Below are positions 17,514-25,355 of a stretch of 64,000 nucleotides of DNA, piece by piece. The translations under genes were made by a program, and so were the position numbers. This DNA comes from Campylobacter cuniculorum DSM 23162 = LMG 24588. Its GTDB lineage: Bacteria > Campylobacterota > Campylobacteria > Campylobacterales > Campylobacteraceae. The notes beneath the pieces are model-generated. The model made no database searches. It was not told where the DNA came from and saw only the letters and a program-made list of their open reading frames with translations. Numbering within the stretch: the first letter of the stretch is position 1; every line of letters begins with the position of its first letter. The stretch is taken from contig NZ_CP020867.1 of the NCBI RefSeq assembly GCF_002104335.1, positions 620,001-684,000 on the forward strand. Direction: 5' to 3'.

Positions 17514-18526
17514 AAATATTGATTACAGGTGGAGCTGGATTTATCGGCTCTTCTCTTGGTTATTATCTAAGCAAAAAGGGATATGAGGTGATTTTAATCG
17601 ATAATTTTTCTTATGGTCGGCTTGATAATTTAGTCATTGATGGAGAAGTTTTTGGTGAGTTTATAGGACTTGATATAAGAAGTAAAGAACTTAGCTCCTA
17701 TATGCAAGATGTTGATATAGTGTTTCATTTTGCTGGAATTGCAGCTTTACCGGATTGTCAAAGTGATCCTTATGAAGCTATTGATGTTAATGTTGCAGGA
17801 ACTGCAAATGTTTTAAATGCCGCTCGGATTAATGGAGTTAAAAAAGTCATTTTTTCAAGCACTTCAGCAATTTATGAAGCTAATAGAAATTTTCCTTGTC
17901 AAGAGAGTGATTTTACTAATCCTTATCTTATTTATTCAAATTCAAAAAAACAAGCCGAAATGCTTTGTTATAGTTTTTTTAAAACTTATGGTTTAAATAG
18001 TGTGATTTTAAGATTTTTTAATGTTTATGGACCTCATCAGGATATGAAAAGAAAACATCCTCCATTGATAGGTTATATTTTGAAAGAACTTTTGCAAATG
18101 GGGGGGGGGAATCGACCTATACTTTATTCAGATGGAAATCAGAAAAGAGATTATGTTTATATCGATGATGTTATTTCTTTATGTGAGCTTGTTATGAGTA
18201 ATGATAATGTTCATAATAAAACTTTAAATGTTTGCACAGGAGAAGTTGTAAGTGTGGCAGAGATTTATGAAATTATAGCTCAATATTTAAATTCAAATAT
18301 CAAACCTCTTTACAATGAAGCAAAAGATTTTTGGAAAAAATATCCAGCACTTTATGAGGGAAAAATGATATTAAAAAATAGCATTTTAGAGGACGAAGTC
18401 AATAAATATGCATTAGGCTCAAATTCAATAGCTAAAAGTTTAGGCTGGAAACCAAAATACAATATAAAACAGGGTTTAGAAGAATGTTGTAAATATGCAG
18501 AAAAAATATTTGGAGGACAAAGATGA
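17510..18526 (+). CDS. NAD-dependent sugar-nucleotide epimerase/dehydratase (extended SDR)
   Basis: 338 residues. The Rossmann motif GGAGFIG is at 7-13. Catalytic residues are SSTSA (116-120) and YSNSK (142-146, YxxxK). NVYGPHQD is the usual extended-SDR segment. It resembles GalE-like epimerases and probably acts on a nucleotide-activated sugar in surface glycan synthesis; the exact substrate cannot be told. A G10 tract encodes Gly198-Gly200 and is in frame, so this copy is ON. ATGA overlaps at both ends show translational coupling to the kinase and to the nucleotidyltransferase. Confidence 0.85.
   Translation: MKILITGGAGFIGSSLGYYLSKKGYEVILIDNFSYGRLDNLVIDGEVFGEFIGLDIRSKELSSYMQDVDIVFHFAGIAALPDCQSDPYEAIDVNVAGTANVLNAARINGVKKVIFSSTSAIYEANRNFPCQESDFTNPYLIYSNSKKQAEMLCYSFFKTYGLNSVILRFFNVYGPHQDMKRKHPPLIGYILKELLQMGGGNRPILYSDGNQKRDYVYIDDVISLCELVMSNDNVHNKTLNVCTGEVVSVAEIYEIIAQYLNSNIKPLYNEAKDFWKKYPALYEGKMILKNSILEDEVNKYALGSNSIAKSLGWKPKYNIKQGLEECCKYAEKIFGGQR
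18100..18109 (+). repeat. Poly-G contingency tract (G10) in the epimerase gene
   Basis: Ten consecutive G (codons ATG GGG GGG GGG AAT). The present length keeps the gene open. Changes not divisible by three would truncate the protein after about 200 residues. Confidence 0.9.
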
Positions 18527-19572
18527 ATTTAATTTTACCAGTAGCAGGAAAAAGCTCAAGATTTCCTAATCTTAAACCAAAATGGCTTTTAACACACCCA
18601 AATGGAAATTTAATGATTACAGAAGCTATTCGTGGTTTGAATTTGAAAGATTTTGAAAAAATCTATCTCATTTCTCTTGACAGACATTTTGAAAATTTTA
18701 ATTTAAAAGAGGTTTTATTTAAACAATTTCGTAGTTTAAATATCGATAAAAAGCTCGAATTTGTCTGTTTAAAAAGACAGACAAATTCTCAACCGCAAAC
18801 CATTTATGAAGGGATTAAACATATAGGTTTGGATGGAGGAATTTATATCAAAGATAGTGATAATTTTTTCAAAGAACTAGTGAAAAAAGGTAATTTTATA
18901 TCAATTGGAGATTTAAATGAACTTGAATTAGCAAATGTAAAAAACAAAAGTTATGTGAGTATAAATGAAAATAATATTCTTACAAATATAGTAGAAAAAA
19001 GAATTATCTCACCATTTTTTAATGTTGGGGGATATGGTTTTGAAAGTGCCAAAGATTTTGTAAAATACTATAAAATTTTATCAAACGAAAAAGAGCTTTA
19101 TATTTCACATATTATTTATAAAATGATATGCGACGGACATACCTTTATAGGCTCAAAAGTTAAAAATTATTTAGATTGGGGAACTTTAGAGGATTGGAAT
19201 AAGTATAAATCTCATTTTATAACACTTTTTGTGGATATTGATGGAGTTTTAGTCTATAATTCAAGTCAATTTTTTTCTCCAAAATGGGGAGAAACTGCTA
19301 AAATAAAAGAAAATGTAGAGATTTTAAATAAACTTTATGAAAGTCAAAAAGTTCAAATTATACTTACAACTTCAAGAACTATTGAGGTCAAAGATTTAAC
19401 CGAAAAGCAACTAAAAAAAGAAAATATAAAATACCATCAAATCATTTTTAACCTTTATCATACTAAAAGGATTGTTATTAATGATTATGCCTATTCAAAT
19501 CCATATAAAAGTTGTGATTGTATCAATTTGCAAAGAGATAGTAAAGAATTAAAATTTATGTTAGGGTTATAA
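18523..19572 (+). CDS. Nucleotidyltransferase fused to a HAD-like phosphatase domain
   Basis: 349 residues with two domains. Residues 1-230 are a sugar-nucleotidyltransferase fold: LPVAGKSSRF is a GxSxRF-type nucleotide-binding loop, with KPK at 18-20 and a DSDN metal site at 111-114. Residues 235-349 are HAD-like: FVDIDGVL gives the DxD nucleophile pair (238-240), LTTSR the motif II Thr/Ser, and a late IVINDYAY the acidic motif. Together they could activate a phosphorylated compound and remove a phosphate in the same pathway; the substrate is unknown. It follows the kinase and epimerase in one coupled cassette, and a terminator stands 120 bases downstream. Confidence 0.8.
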   Translation: MNLILPVAGKSSRFPNLKPKWLLTHPNGNLMITEAIRGLNLKDFEKIYLISLDRHFENFNLKEVLFKQFRSLNIDKKLEFVCLKRQTNSQPQTIYEGIKHIGLDGGIYIKDSDNFFKELVKKGNFISIGDLNELELANVKNKSYVSINENNILTNIVEKRIISPFFNVGGYGFESAKDFVKYYKILSNEKELYISHIIYKMICDGHTFIGSKVKNYLDWGTLEDWNKYKSHFITLFVDIDGVLVYNSSQFFSPKWGETAKIKENVEILNKLYESQKVQIILTTSRTIEVKDLTEKQLKKENIKYHQIIFNLYHTKRIVINDYAYSNPYKSCDCINLQRDSKELKFMLGL

Positions 19573-19693
19573 ATGAAAATTTGGCTGTGAAAAATGATTA
19601 TTTGATTAATTACCTATAAAAATATAGAATTTCAATCAAATTTCTTTGATTGAAAAAATTTAAATGAGTTAAAAAACTATAGAATTTTTAATC

Positions 19694-19724
19694 AGAGAGA
19701 ATTTAAATTCTCTCTTAATTTTTT
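19694..19724 (+). terminator. Terminator of the surface-sugar cassette
   Basis: An 11-bp palindrome (AGAGAGAATTT / AAATTCTCTCT, 19694-19715) is followed by TTAATTTTTT on the + strand. It overlaps the 3' end of amt on the other strand, where it may also act, although no T-run follows on that side. Confidence 0.7.
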
Positions 19725-20961
19725 AACTATGATTGTAAGCTTTTTCGCCGTGTAAAGCAAAATCAAGCCCTTCTTTTTCAGTTTTTTCCTCAACTCTTAA
19801 ACTCGTAAAAAGAGAAATGATTTTAAAGATGACAAAACTAACAAATGCTGATAATGCAATGCAAATTATGGTGGTAAAGATTTGTTCCTTAAATAAATCC
19901 AAATTTCCACTGATTAAAAGCCCTTCGCCCAGAGCATTTTCTGCAATTACATTAGGATTAACCTCTGCACTCGCAAAAAGTCCTGTGGCTAAAGCTCCCC
20001 AAATTCCACCTATACCGTGTAAAGAAAAAGCATCTAAAGAGTCGTCCCATTTGAGCTTATATTTAATGAAACTTAAACCAAAATAACACAAAATTGACGC
20101 GATAAAGCCTATCAATAAAGATGAAAAAATACCCACAAAACCGCACGCAGGAGTAATGCCTACAAGTCCTGCTACTAACCCGCTCAAACTCCCTAAAAGA
20201 GTTGGTTTTTTATGGATAAACCATTCGAGTAAAACCCAAGTTAAAAATCCACTTGCAGCGGATAAAATACTCACAATAAAAGCATTTACAGCGATTTCAT
20301 CAACCGCTCCAGCACTTCCTGAATTAAATCCTAACCATCCCATAAAAAGCAAAATTGCTCCTAAAAAGGCATAGGGAATGGAATGAGCATTGTCATTGAT
20401 AGCATGATTTTCTTTTCTAGAACCTACAAGTAAAGCTCCGATTAAACCAGCAACTCCGGAGCTGATATGAACCACTCCTCCCCCTGCAAAATCAAGACTT
20501 CCTCGTTGAAGTAAAAATCCGTCTTTACTCCAAATCATGTGAGCTAAAATATCATACACTAAGGTGCTCCAAAATAATAAAAAAACCACCAAAACCCCAA
20601 GTTTAATTCTACCCACCAAAGAGCCTGTAATAATGGCTGCAGCAATCAAAGCAAAAGCCATTTGAAATATGGCAAATAAGATATTTGGCACACCTAAATC
20701 ATTATAGGCACTTACATCTTTTAAGGCAAAATTTCCCAAATCTCCCACAATTCCAAAACCCAAATCTTGACCAAAGGCAAGAGTGAAGCCGATGAAAACC
20801 CATTGAAGAGTTATAACTCCAAAAACAATGAAGCAATTCATAATGGTATTTAAGGTATTTTTACTTTTTACCATACCAGAATAAAACATAGCCAAAGCAG
20901 GAGTCATCAACAAAACCAGCAAAGAGCACAACATAATGAAACTTGAATTGACAGCATTCAT
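19723..20961 (-). CDS. amt: Ammonium transporter
   Basis: 412 residues, 11 predicted membrane spans, Amt/Rh family. It conducts ammonium/ammonia across the inner membrane. The twin histidines of the pore are seen in GGGVVHISSG and LDAFSLHGIGG. The Amt signature LDFAGGGVVH and an N-terminal MLCSLLVLLMTPALAMFYSG are present. Strong Shine-Dalgarno GGAGGATATAGA before ATG 20961. No glnK/PII gene is adjacent, which is unusual compared with most bacteria but not decisive. Confidence 0.95.
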   Translation of the reverse strand: MNAVNSSFIMLCSLLVLLMTPALAMFYSGMVKSKNTLNTIMNCFIVFGVITLQWVFIGFTLAFGQDLGFGIVGDLGNFALKDVSAYNDLGVPNILFAIFQMAFALIAAAIITGSLVGRIKLGVLVVFLLFWSTLVYDILAHMIWSKDGFLLQRGSLDFAGGGVVHISSGVAGLIGALLVGSRKENHAINDNAHSIPYAFLGAILLFMGWLGFNSGSAGAVDEIAVNAFIVSILSAASGFLTWVLLEWFIHKKPTLLGSLSGLVAGLVGITPACGFVGIFSSLLIGFIASILCYFGLSFIKYKLKWDDSLDAFSLHGIGGIWGALATGLFASAEVNPNVIAENALGEGLLISGNLDLFKEQIFTTIICIALSAFVSFVIFKIISLFTSLRVEEKTEKEGLDFALHGEKAYNHS

Positions 20962-20991
20962 TCTATATCCTCCAAATAAATATATAAAAAA

Positions 20992-20997
20992 ATTATA
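20992..20997 (-). promoter_or_regulatory. -10 box for amt
   Basis: TATAAT read on the minus strand, 30 bases before the start codon; transcription would begin near 20985. The sequence is nearly palindromic, so the direction rests on the neighbouring gene. Confidence 0.4.
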
Positions 20998-21404
20998 ATT
21001 AATATATACTAAAAAAATATTTAAATTTATAAAGGTATATATTTTTTTATAAAGATATATACTTTGTAAATTTGAAAGCTTTTTTGCTTAAAATTGTTTT
21101 TTTAATCAAATCACAACAAAACCCATCATTGCAAAATTTACTTTGCTGTTTGAAGCTCTTGTTATTTGGTTGAGTAAATTTTTATTTTTAAACTTTTTTG
21201 CTTTATTTCAAAAAAGCTTTATATTTTTAAATTTAAATCCCTTGTTTTTTAAATTTTGCTTTGTTTTTTGTTTGTAAATTTTATTTTAAAAAAAGCTTTT
21301 CTATACTTAATCCTAAAAATTTTTATTTAAGTTTTTGCAAGTTTCAAGCTTATTCATTAAATAGGGCTTAATTTTAAATCTTAATTTCAGCTCATTTTTT
21401 TGCT
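20998..21404. other. AT-rich intergenic stretch, no gene seen
   Basis: About 400 bases of A/T-rich DNA. Two copies of an ATAAAG(G/A)TATATA element lie around 21029-21060, and several AAAAAGCTTT motifs lie at 21200-21300. No ORF with a ribosome site. It separates amt from the AEC permease and may include lost 5' sequence of the latter. Confidence 0.5.
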
Positions 21405-22274
21405 TTGATTGCAAGGCTTAGTATCCCTCTAAGAGCTTTAATACAAAAACAAGCAACGACATTTTTAAATTTTGTTGTATTTTTTGCTTTACCTTGTTTA
21501 ATCTTTGATAAAGTATATCATTTAAATTTTGATTTTTCTTTGATTTTGTTTGCTTTTATGGGATTTTTAAGCTGCGTTGTAGCAGCCTTTTTCGCACTGG
21601 TTTTAGGCTTTTTGTTTCAATTCACTCAAGCCACTTTAGCGAGTATGTTTTTGCTTTCTTGTTTTAGCAATAATCTGTTTATAGGTTTGCCCATTGTTGC
21701 TGGAATTTATGAGGACATTCAAGCCCTTAGTGTGTTGGTTTTTTACGATATTTTAGCGACAACTCTACCGATTTCTTTATTTGGCACCTTGATACTTTCT
21801 TTAGCGAGTAAAAATCAAGTCAATTTCAAAGAAAATATTAAAAAAATTTTCACTTTTCCGCCTTTTTTAGCTCTACTTTTTGCATTCTTTTGTAAATTTT
21901 TTCATCTTAATGAAGTGATTTTTGCACCCATTAGACTCTTAGGCGATAGCACCACTGCTATAGCACTTTTTGCCATAGGACTTGGATTTAGTTTTAAGAC
22001 GATTAAAACTTCTTATAAAGCTACGATGATTGTGATTATAGCAAAGATGATTCTTGCACCCTTGCTTTTTATATTACTCTTAAAAATTTTCAATTTTGAT
22101 TTTAAACAAGATGTTATTGTAAGCATCATTGCTTGTGCTACGCCAACTATGATTTTAGCTGGAGTTATGGTTATGAGAGCAAAACTTGATTCTAATCTAG
22201 CCGTAAGTGTTATAGCCTTTAGCACACTTTTTACCTTTATAAATATGCCTGTATTGTTAAATTTTTTGATTTAA
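21405..22274 (+). CDS. AEC-family permease, probably 5'-truncated
   Basis: 289 residues, all membrane spans, from the auxin efflux carrier family, which exports organic acids or related metabolites. Family members usually begin with an extra span; here the frame starts with IARLSIPLRALIQKQATTFLNFVVFFALP, matching the region after span 1. The nearest in-frame stop upstream is at 21375. No ATG or Shine-Dalgarno lies between; the only start is TTG 21405. A T7 run at 21395-21401 could be a slip site. The C-terminal half with ACATPTMILAGVMVMRA is intact. It may be inactive. Confidence 0.65.
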   Translation: MIARLSIPLRALIQKQATTFLNFVVFFALPCLIFDKVYHLNFDFSLILFAFMGFLSCVVAAFFALVLGFLFQFTQATLASMFLLSCFSNNLFIGLPIVAGIYEDIQALSVLVFYDILATTLPISLFGTLILSLASKNQVNFKENIKKIFTFPPFLALLFAFFCKFFHLNEVIFAPIRLLGDSTTAIALFAIGLGFSFKTIKTSYKATMIVIIAKMILAPLLFILLLKIFNFDFKQDVIVSIIACATPTMILAGVMVMRAKLDSNLAVSVIAFSTLFTFINMPVLLNFLI

Positions 22275-22455
22275 TTTTTAAGTTTTTTTCTACAAATTCA
22301 TCTTTTAATAAGAGTATTAACCTAACTTATACATACAAATCAATCTATAATAATGGAATTTTACAATCTAAAATCCCATTATCAATTTTTTATTTTTCTT
22401 TTAGGTTTTATAGATAGTAATTTATCATCACCAAATGCAAACATAAAAATTTTAA

Positions 22456-23517
22456 CTAGTAATTCCAACGAATCCTTTCATCTCTAACGAAAAGATAATC
22501 AAAGGCATTCCACATAAGCATTCTATAACCTTTACTTTTTAGCAATTCGCTGACTTCTTTTTGTGCATCTTTAAAATAATTATGCTCTATCGCAATGCAA
22601 CCAAAGCTATATTTGTTAAAATCAATTCCTTTTAGCACTTCTAATTCTCCACCTTCCACATCTAAAGACATAAAATCAATATGTGAAATTTGCGGATAAT
22701 TTACCATAAGTTCATCGAAAGTTATTGTTGGCACTTGCACATAAGTAATCTCTCCGCCTTTCTCCACCCTTGCCTTGTGAGCTGCGGTAAGATTTAATTC
22801 TAAAGTGTCCAATCCACTATTGCAAGAGGTTGCCATTCTAGTGATTCCAATATTTTTAGAAAAAACTGCAAAATTATACACATCACATTGACGATTTTGC
22901 TTTAATTGTGCGAAAGTTTTTGGGTTTGCCTCCACGCAAAATCCTTTCCAGCCAAGTTGTTCAAACAAATAAGAATTAGAAACCATTAAACCATTATGTG
23001 CTCCAATATCCACAAAAAAGCCTTGTTTCTTGCAATCATTTAATACATAAGCTAATGCATCTTGTCCTAATTGTCCGCGAAATGAAATATCATTAATCTT
23101 AGAGCTCCAAAAGACATCGTTAATTGCCTCAATATGCTTCACTCGCATTAAAAGTTCTTTAAAATAAGACTGATGAGGATAAATATTTTGTTTTGCTCTT
23201 GACTCTGCTTTAATGCTTGGAATTCTTAAATAAAAATACAGCAATCCTCCGCACCACCAGAATTTCCAAGCATTAAGAAATTCCTCTCCTAAACGATAGC
23301 CGAGTTGATTTTGAAGTTCTAAACTTTGGGGATAATCTTTTAAAGATTCTAAAGGGGGATATTTTAAATTTGAGTTAAGCTTTTTTTGAATTTTGTGATT
23401 TCTGGCAATTTTTAAAAGCCTAAATACCCCCCCCCCCATTGTAGGTTTTATCAGTTCTTGCCCTAATTTGTAGCTAAGATGATTTTTCACCCTTTCCACA
23501 GCACTATTTGGATTCAT
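22456..23517 (-). CDS. FkbM-family methyltransferase, poly-G phase variable, ON
   Basis: 353 residues. The SAM-dependent methyltransferase domain lies in the second half: FFVDIGAHNGLMVSNSYLF (SAM loop), then CVEANPKTF, and DFMSLDVEGGELEVL, all FkbM hallmarks. Such enzymes O-methylate sugars of capsules or LOS. The N-terminal about 130 residues are less typical. A G11 tract encodes Gly30-Gly32 and keeps the frame open here. Single gene on the minus strand between the AEC permease and the peptide array. No glycan partner gene is adjacent. Confidence 0.85.
   Translation of the reverse strand: MNPNSAVERVKNHLSYKLGQELIKPTMGGGVFRLLKIARNHKIQKKLNSNLKYPPLESLKDYPQSLELQNQLGYRLGEEFLNAWKFWWCGGLLYFYLRIPSIKAESRAKQNIYPHQSYFKELLMRVKHIEAINDVFWSSKINDISFRGQLGQDALAYVLNDCKKQGFFVDIGAHNGLMVSNSYLFEQLGWKGFCVEANPKTFAQLKQNRQCDVYNFAVFSKNIGITRMATSCNSGLDTLELNLTAAHKARVEKGGEITYVQVPTITFDELMVNYPQISHIDFMSLDVEGGELEVLKGIDFNKYSFGCIAIEHNYFKDAQKEVSELLKSKGYRMLMWNAFDYLFVRDERIRWNY
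23427..23437 (-). repeat. Poly-G contingency tract (G11) in the FkbM gene
   Basis: Eleven C on the + strand, read as ATG GGG GGG GGG GTA on the minus strand. It is in frame now. Slippage would cut the protein after about 30 residues. Confidence 0.9.
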
Positions 23518-23802
23518 ATTTGTCCTTTCTTTTTTTTTGATAATTTTAAAATTTCGTTAGAAATTTTTGAAGCATATTTTACATTATTTTAACTTTAATT
23601 TTTATTTTTTAAAAAAATATTTTTAGAATTCTTTAAATCTTAATGACTTTAACTGATAAATTTTTTAATCTTTAAAAATTTAAGTAAAGTAAATTGAATA
23701 AATTAAGATAAAAACTAAAAATTAAATTTTTCATTCAATTTCTAATTAAAACTATAAAAACAAAAAAAATATTTAAAAATTTATTCAACAACAATCCAAA
23801 AC
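23518..23802. other. AT-rich spacer, partly duplicated downstream
   Basis: No gene. From about 23720 the sequence (ATTAAATTTTTCATTCAATT and onward) recurs almost unchanged at about 24233. It is therefore the left edge of the larger 0.5-kb repeat unit of the peptide array. Confidence 0.6.
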
Positions 23803-23894
23803 ACTATCACATCAATATTTAAAAAGATAAATTTAAGTCATAAAAAAGTATAATTGATAGTTTTAAGACTTTATCCTTAAAGACTTGGCTTTGA

Positions 23895-23999
23895 GTTTAG
23901 GGGGTGTCTAGTATGATTGAAGTAATTTACTTTATGATAGCTTTAATCGTTCTTGTTCTAGTCTGCAAAAACTAAAACAAGAAACATCTTTTTGAAACT
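23895..23999 (-). ncRNA. Predicted antisense antitoxin RNA, copy 1
   Basis: A minus-strand TATAAT at 24006-24011 would start RNA near 23999, 24 bases past the peptide stop, running back across the ORF and its ribosome site. The 3' end is not defined by the sequence; the left coordinate only marks the minimum needed cover. Confidence 0.4.
23913..23975 (+). CDS. 20-residue hydrophobic peptide, array copy 1 (putative type I toxin)
   Basis: Peptide MIEVIYFMIALIVLVLVCKN: a short acidic start, one membrane helix and a basic C-terminal KN. It is the most diverged copy and the only one with Cys. The ribosome site is AGGGGGTG, not AAGGAGG as in the others. The sense -10 TATAAT is at 23849-23854; the opposite -10 is at 24006-24011. 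Size and composition resemble Ibs-type toxins. Toxicity is inferred, not shown. Confidence 0.65.
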   Translation: MIEVIYFMIALIVLVLVCKN

Positions 24000-24399
24000 A
24001 AGCCTATTATAGTCTTACCTTGCTTAAGTTAGTCTTAAAATACTTTAATTTTTCAAGCTGAGTCTTTGCAAGGTGAGACTTAGTTCTTAAATTAAAGGAA
24101 TATTAATTAAAGAAATATTAGAAATTCTAAAAAGATTAAGAGAAAAAGAAAGATTTCAATCAATCAAAATACATTAAGAAATTCAAAAAGAAATAAAAAC
24201 AAAAATAAAATTTAAAAAACAAGAATTTAAAAATTAAATTTTTCATTCAATTTCTAATTAAAACTATAAAAACAAAAAAAAATATTTAAAAATTTATTCA
24301 ACAACAATCCAAAACACTATCACATCAATATTTAAAAAGATAAATTTAAGTCATAAAAAAGTATAATTGATAGTTTTAAGACTTTATCCTTAAAGACTT

Positions 24400-24508
24400 G
24401 GCTTGTTTTAAGGAGGTTATGATGGTGGAATTAGCTTTAATTTTAATTCTTTTCATCGTCTTAATCTTAGCTGTAAAAAACTAAAATTAAGACAAATCCA
24501 AAAAAACT
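24400..24508 (-). ncRNA. Predicted antisense antitoxin RNA, copy 2
   Basis: Minus-strand TATAAT at 24515-24520, start near 24508, reading back over the ORF and AAGGAGG. Left end arbitrary. Confidence 0.4.
24422..24484 (+). CDS. 20-residue hydrophobic peptide, array copy 2 (putative type I toxin)
   Basis: Peptide MVELALILILFIVLILAVKN. Two ATGs occur (24419 and 24422). The second is preferred because it lies five bases after AAGGAGG and gives the same 20-residue length as all other copies. Sense -10 TATAAT at 24362-24367, opposite -10 at 24515-24520. The sequence differs from copy 1 and copies 3-5 at many positions but keeps E3, the helix and the final KN, so the peptide design is selected. 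Confidence 0.68.
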   Translation: MVELALILILFIVLILAVKN

Positions 24509-24684
24509 AAGCCTATTATAGTCTTACCTTGCTTAAGTTAGTCTTAAAATACTTTAATTTTTCAAGCTGAGTCTTTGCAAGGTGAGACTTAGCTTTTACT
24601 ATCACATCAATATTTAAAAAGATAAATTTAAGTCATAAAAAAGTATAATTGATAGTTTTAAGACTTTATCCTTAAAGACTTGGC

Positions 24685-24791
24685 TTGTTTTAAGGAGGTT
24701 AAAAGATGAATGAAATTTATTTTCTAATTATTCTTTTAATCGTGCTTATCTTAGTTATTAAAAACTAAAATAAAGCACATTCTTAATTAAC
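24685..24791 (-). ncRNA. Predicted antisense antitoxin RNA, copy 3
   Basis: Minus-strand TATAAT at 24798-24803, start near 24791, 23 bases beyond the peptide stop, covering ORF and ribosome site. Left end arbitrary. Confidence 0.42.
24706..24768 (+). CDS. 20-residue hydrophobic peptide, array copy 3 (putative type I toxin)
   Basis: Peptide MNEIYFLIILLIVLILVIKN. Ribosome site TTAAGGAGG with seven bases to ATG. Sense -10 TATAAT at 24644-24649; opposite -10 at 24798-24803. In the transcript AAAGACTTGGCTT (24674-24686) can pair with AAGCTGAGTCTTT (24847-24859), 13 bp with two G-U pairs. AGTCTTACCTTGC (24803-24815) can pair with the segment at 24860-24872. Such end-to-end pairing keeps type I toxin mRNAs untranslated. 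Confidence 0.7.
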   Translation: MNEIYFLIILLIVLILVIKN

Positions 24792-24967
24792 GGGCTTATT
24801 ATAGTCTTACCTTGCTTAAGTTAGTCTTAAAATACTTTAATTTTTCAAGCTGAGTCTTTGCAAGGTGAGACTTAGTTCTTACTATCACATCAATATTTAA
24901 AAAGATAAATTTAAGTCATAAAAAAGTATAATTGATAGTTTTAAGACTTTATCCTTAAAGACTTGGC

Positions 24968-25074
24968 TTGTTTTAAGGAGGTTAAAAGATGAATGAAATT
25001 TATTTTCTAATTATTCTTTTAATCGTGCTTATCTTAGTTATTAAAAACTAAAATAAAGCACATTCTTAATTAAC
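24968..25074 (-). ncRNA. Predicted antisense antitoxin RNA, copy 4
   Basis: Minus-strand TATAAT at 25081-25086, start near 25074. Same layout as copy 3. Left end arbitrary. Confidence 0.42.
24989..25051 (+). CDS. 20-residue hydrophobic peptide, array copy 4 (putative type I toxin)
   Basis: Same nucleotide sequence as copy 3 over the ORF and nearly all of the 283-base unit. Sense -10 at 24927-24932, opposite -10 at 25081-25086. The identity indicates recent tandem duplication or gene conversion. Confidence 0.68.
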   Translation: MNEIYFLIILLIVLILVIKN

Positions 25075-25250
25075 GGGCTTATTATAGTCTTACCTTGCTT
25101 AAGTTAGTCTTAAAATACTTTAATTTTTCAAGCTGAGTCTTTGCAAGGTGAGACTTAGTTCTTACTATCACATCAATATTTAAAAAGATAAATTTAAGTC
25201 ATAAAAAAGTATAATTGATAGTTTTAAGACTTTATCCTTAAAGACTTGGC

Positions 25251-25355
25251 TTGTTTTAAGGAGGTTAAAAGATGAATGAAATTTATTTTCTAATTATTCT
25301 TTTAATCGTGTTAATTTTAGTTATAAAAAACTAAAAATTAACACTCTTTAAAACC
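25251..25355 (-). ncRNA. Predicted antisense antitoxin RNA, copy 5
   Basis: Minus-strand TATAAT at 25362-25367, start near 25355. Because the 3' spacer and ORF end differ from copies 3-4, this RNA would have its own 5' sequence. Left end arbitrary. Confidence 0.4.
25272..25334 (+). CDS. 20-residue hydrophobic peptide, array copy 5 (putative type I toxin)
   Basis: Encodes the same peptide as copies 3 and 4, but the last seven codons differ at several third or first bases (TTA ATT TTA GTT ATA instead of CTT ATC TTA GTT ATT). All changes are synonymous, so the peptide is under purifying selection. Sense -10 at 25210-25215, opposite -10 at 25362-25367. The spacer after the stop differs from copies 3 and 4. 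Confidence 0.7.
   Translation: MNEIYFLIILLIVLILVIKN

Noticed and set aside
16499-19700. Integrated genomic island with attL/attR at tRNA-Arg
   Set aside because: No integrase gene and no second copy of the tRNA 3' end was found downstream within the window, so only proximity to the tRNA is reported.
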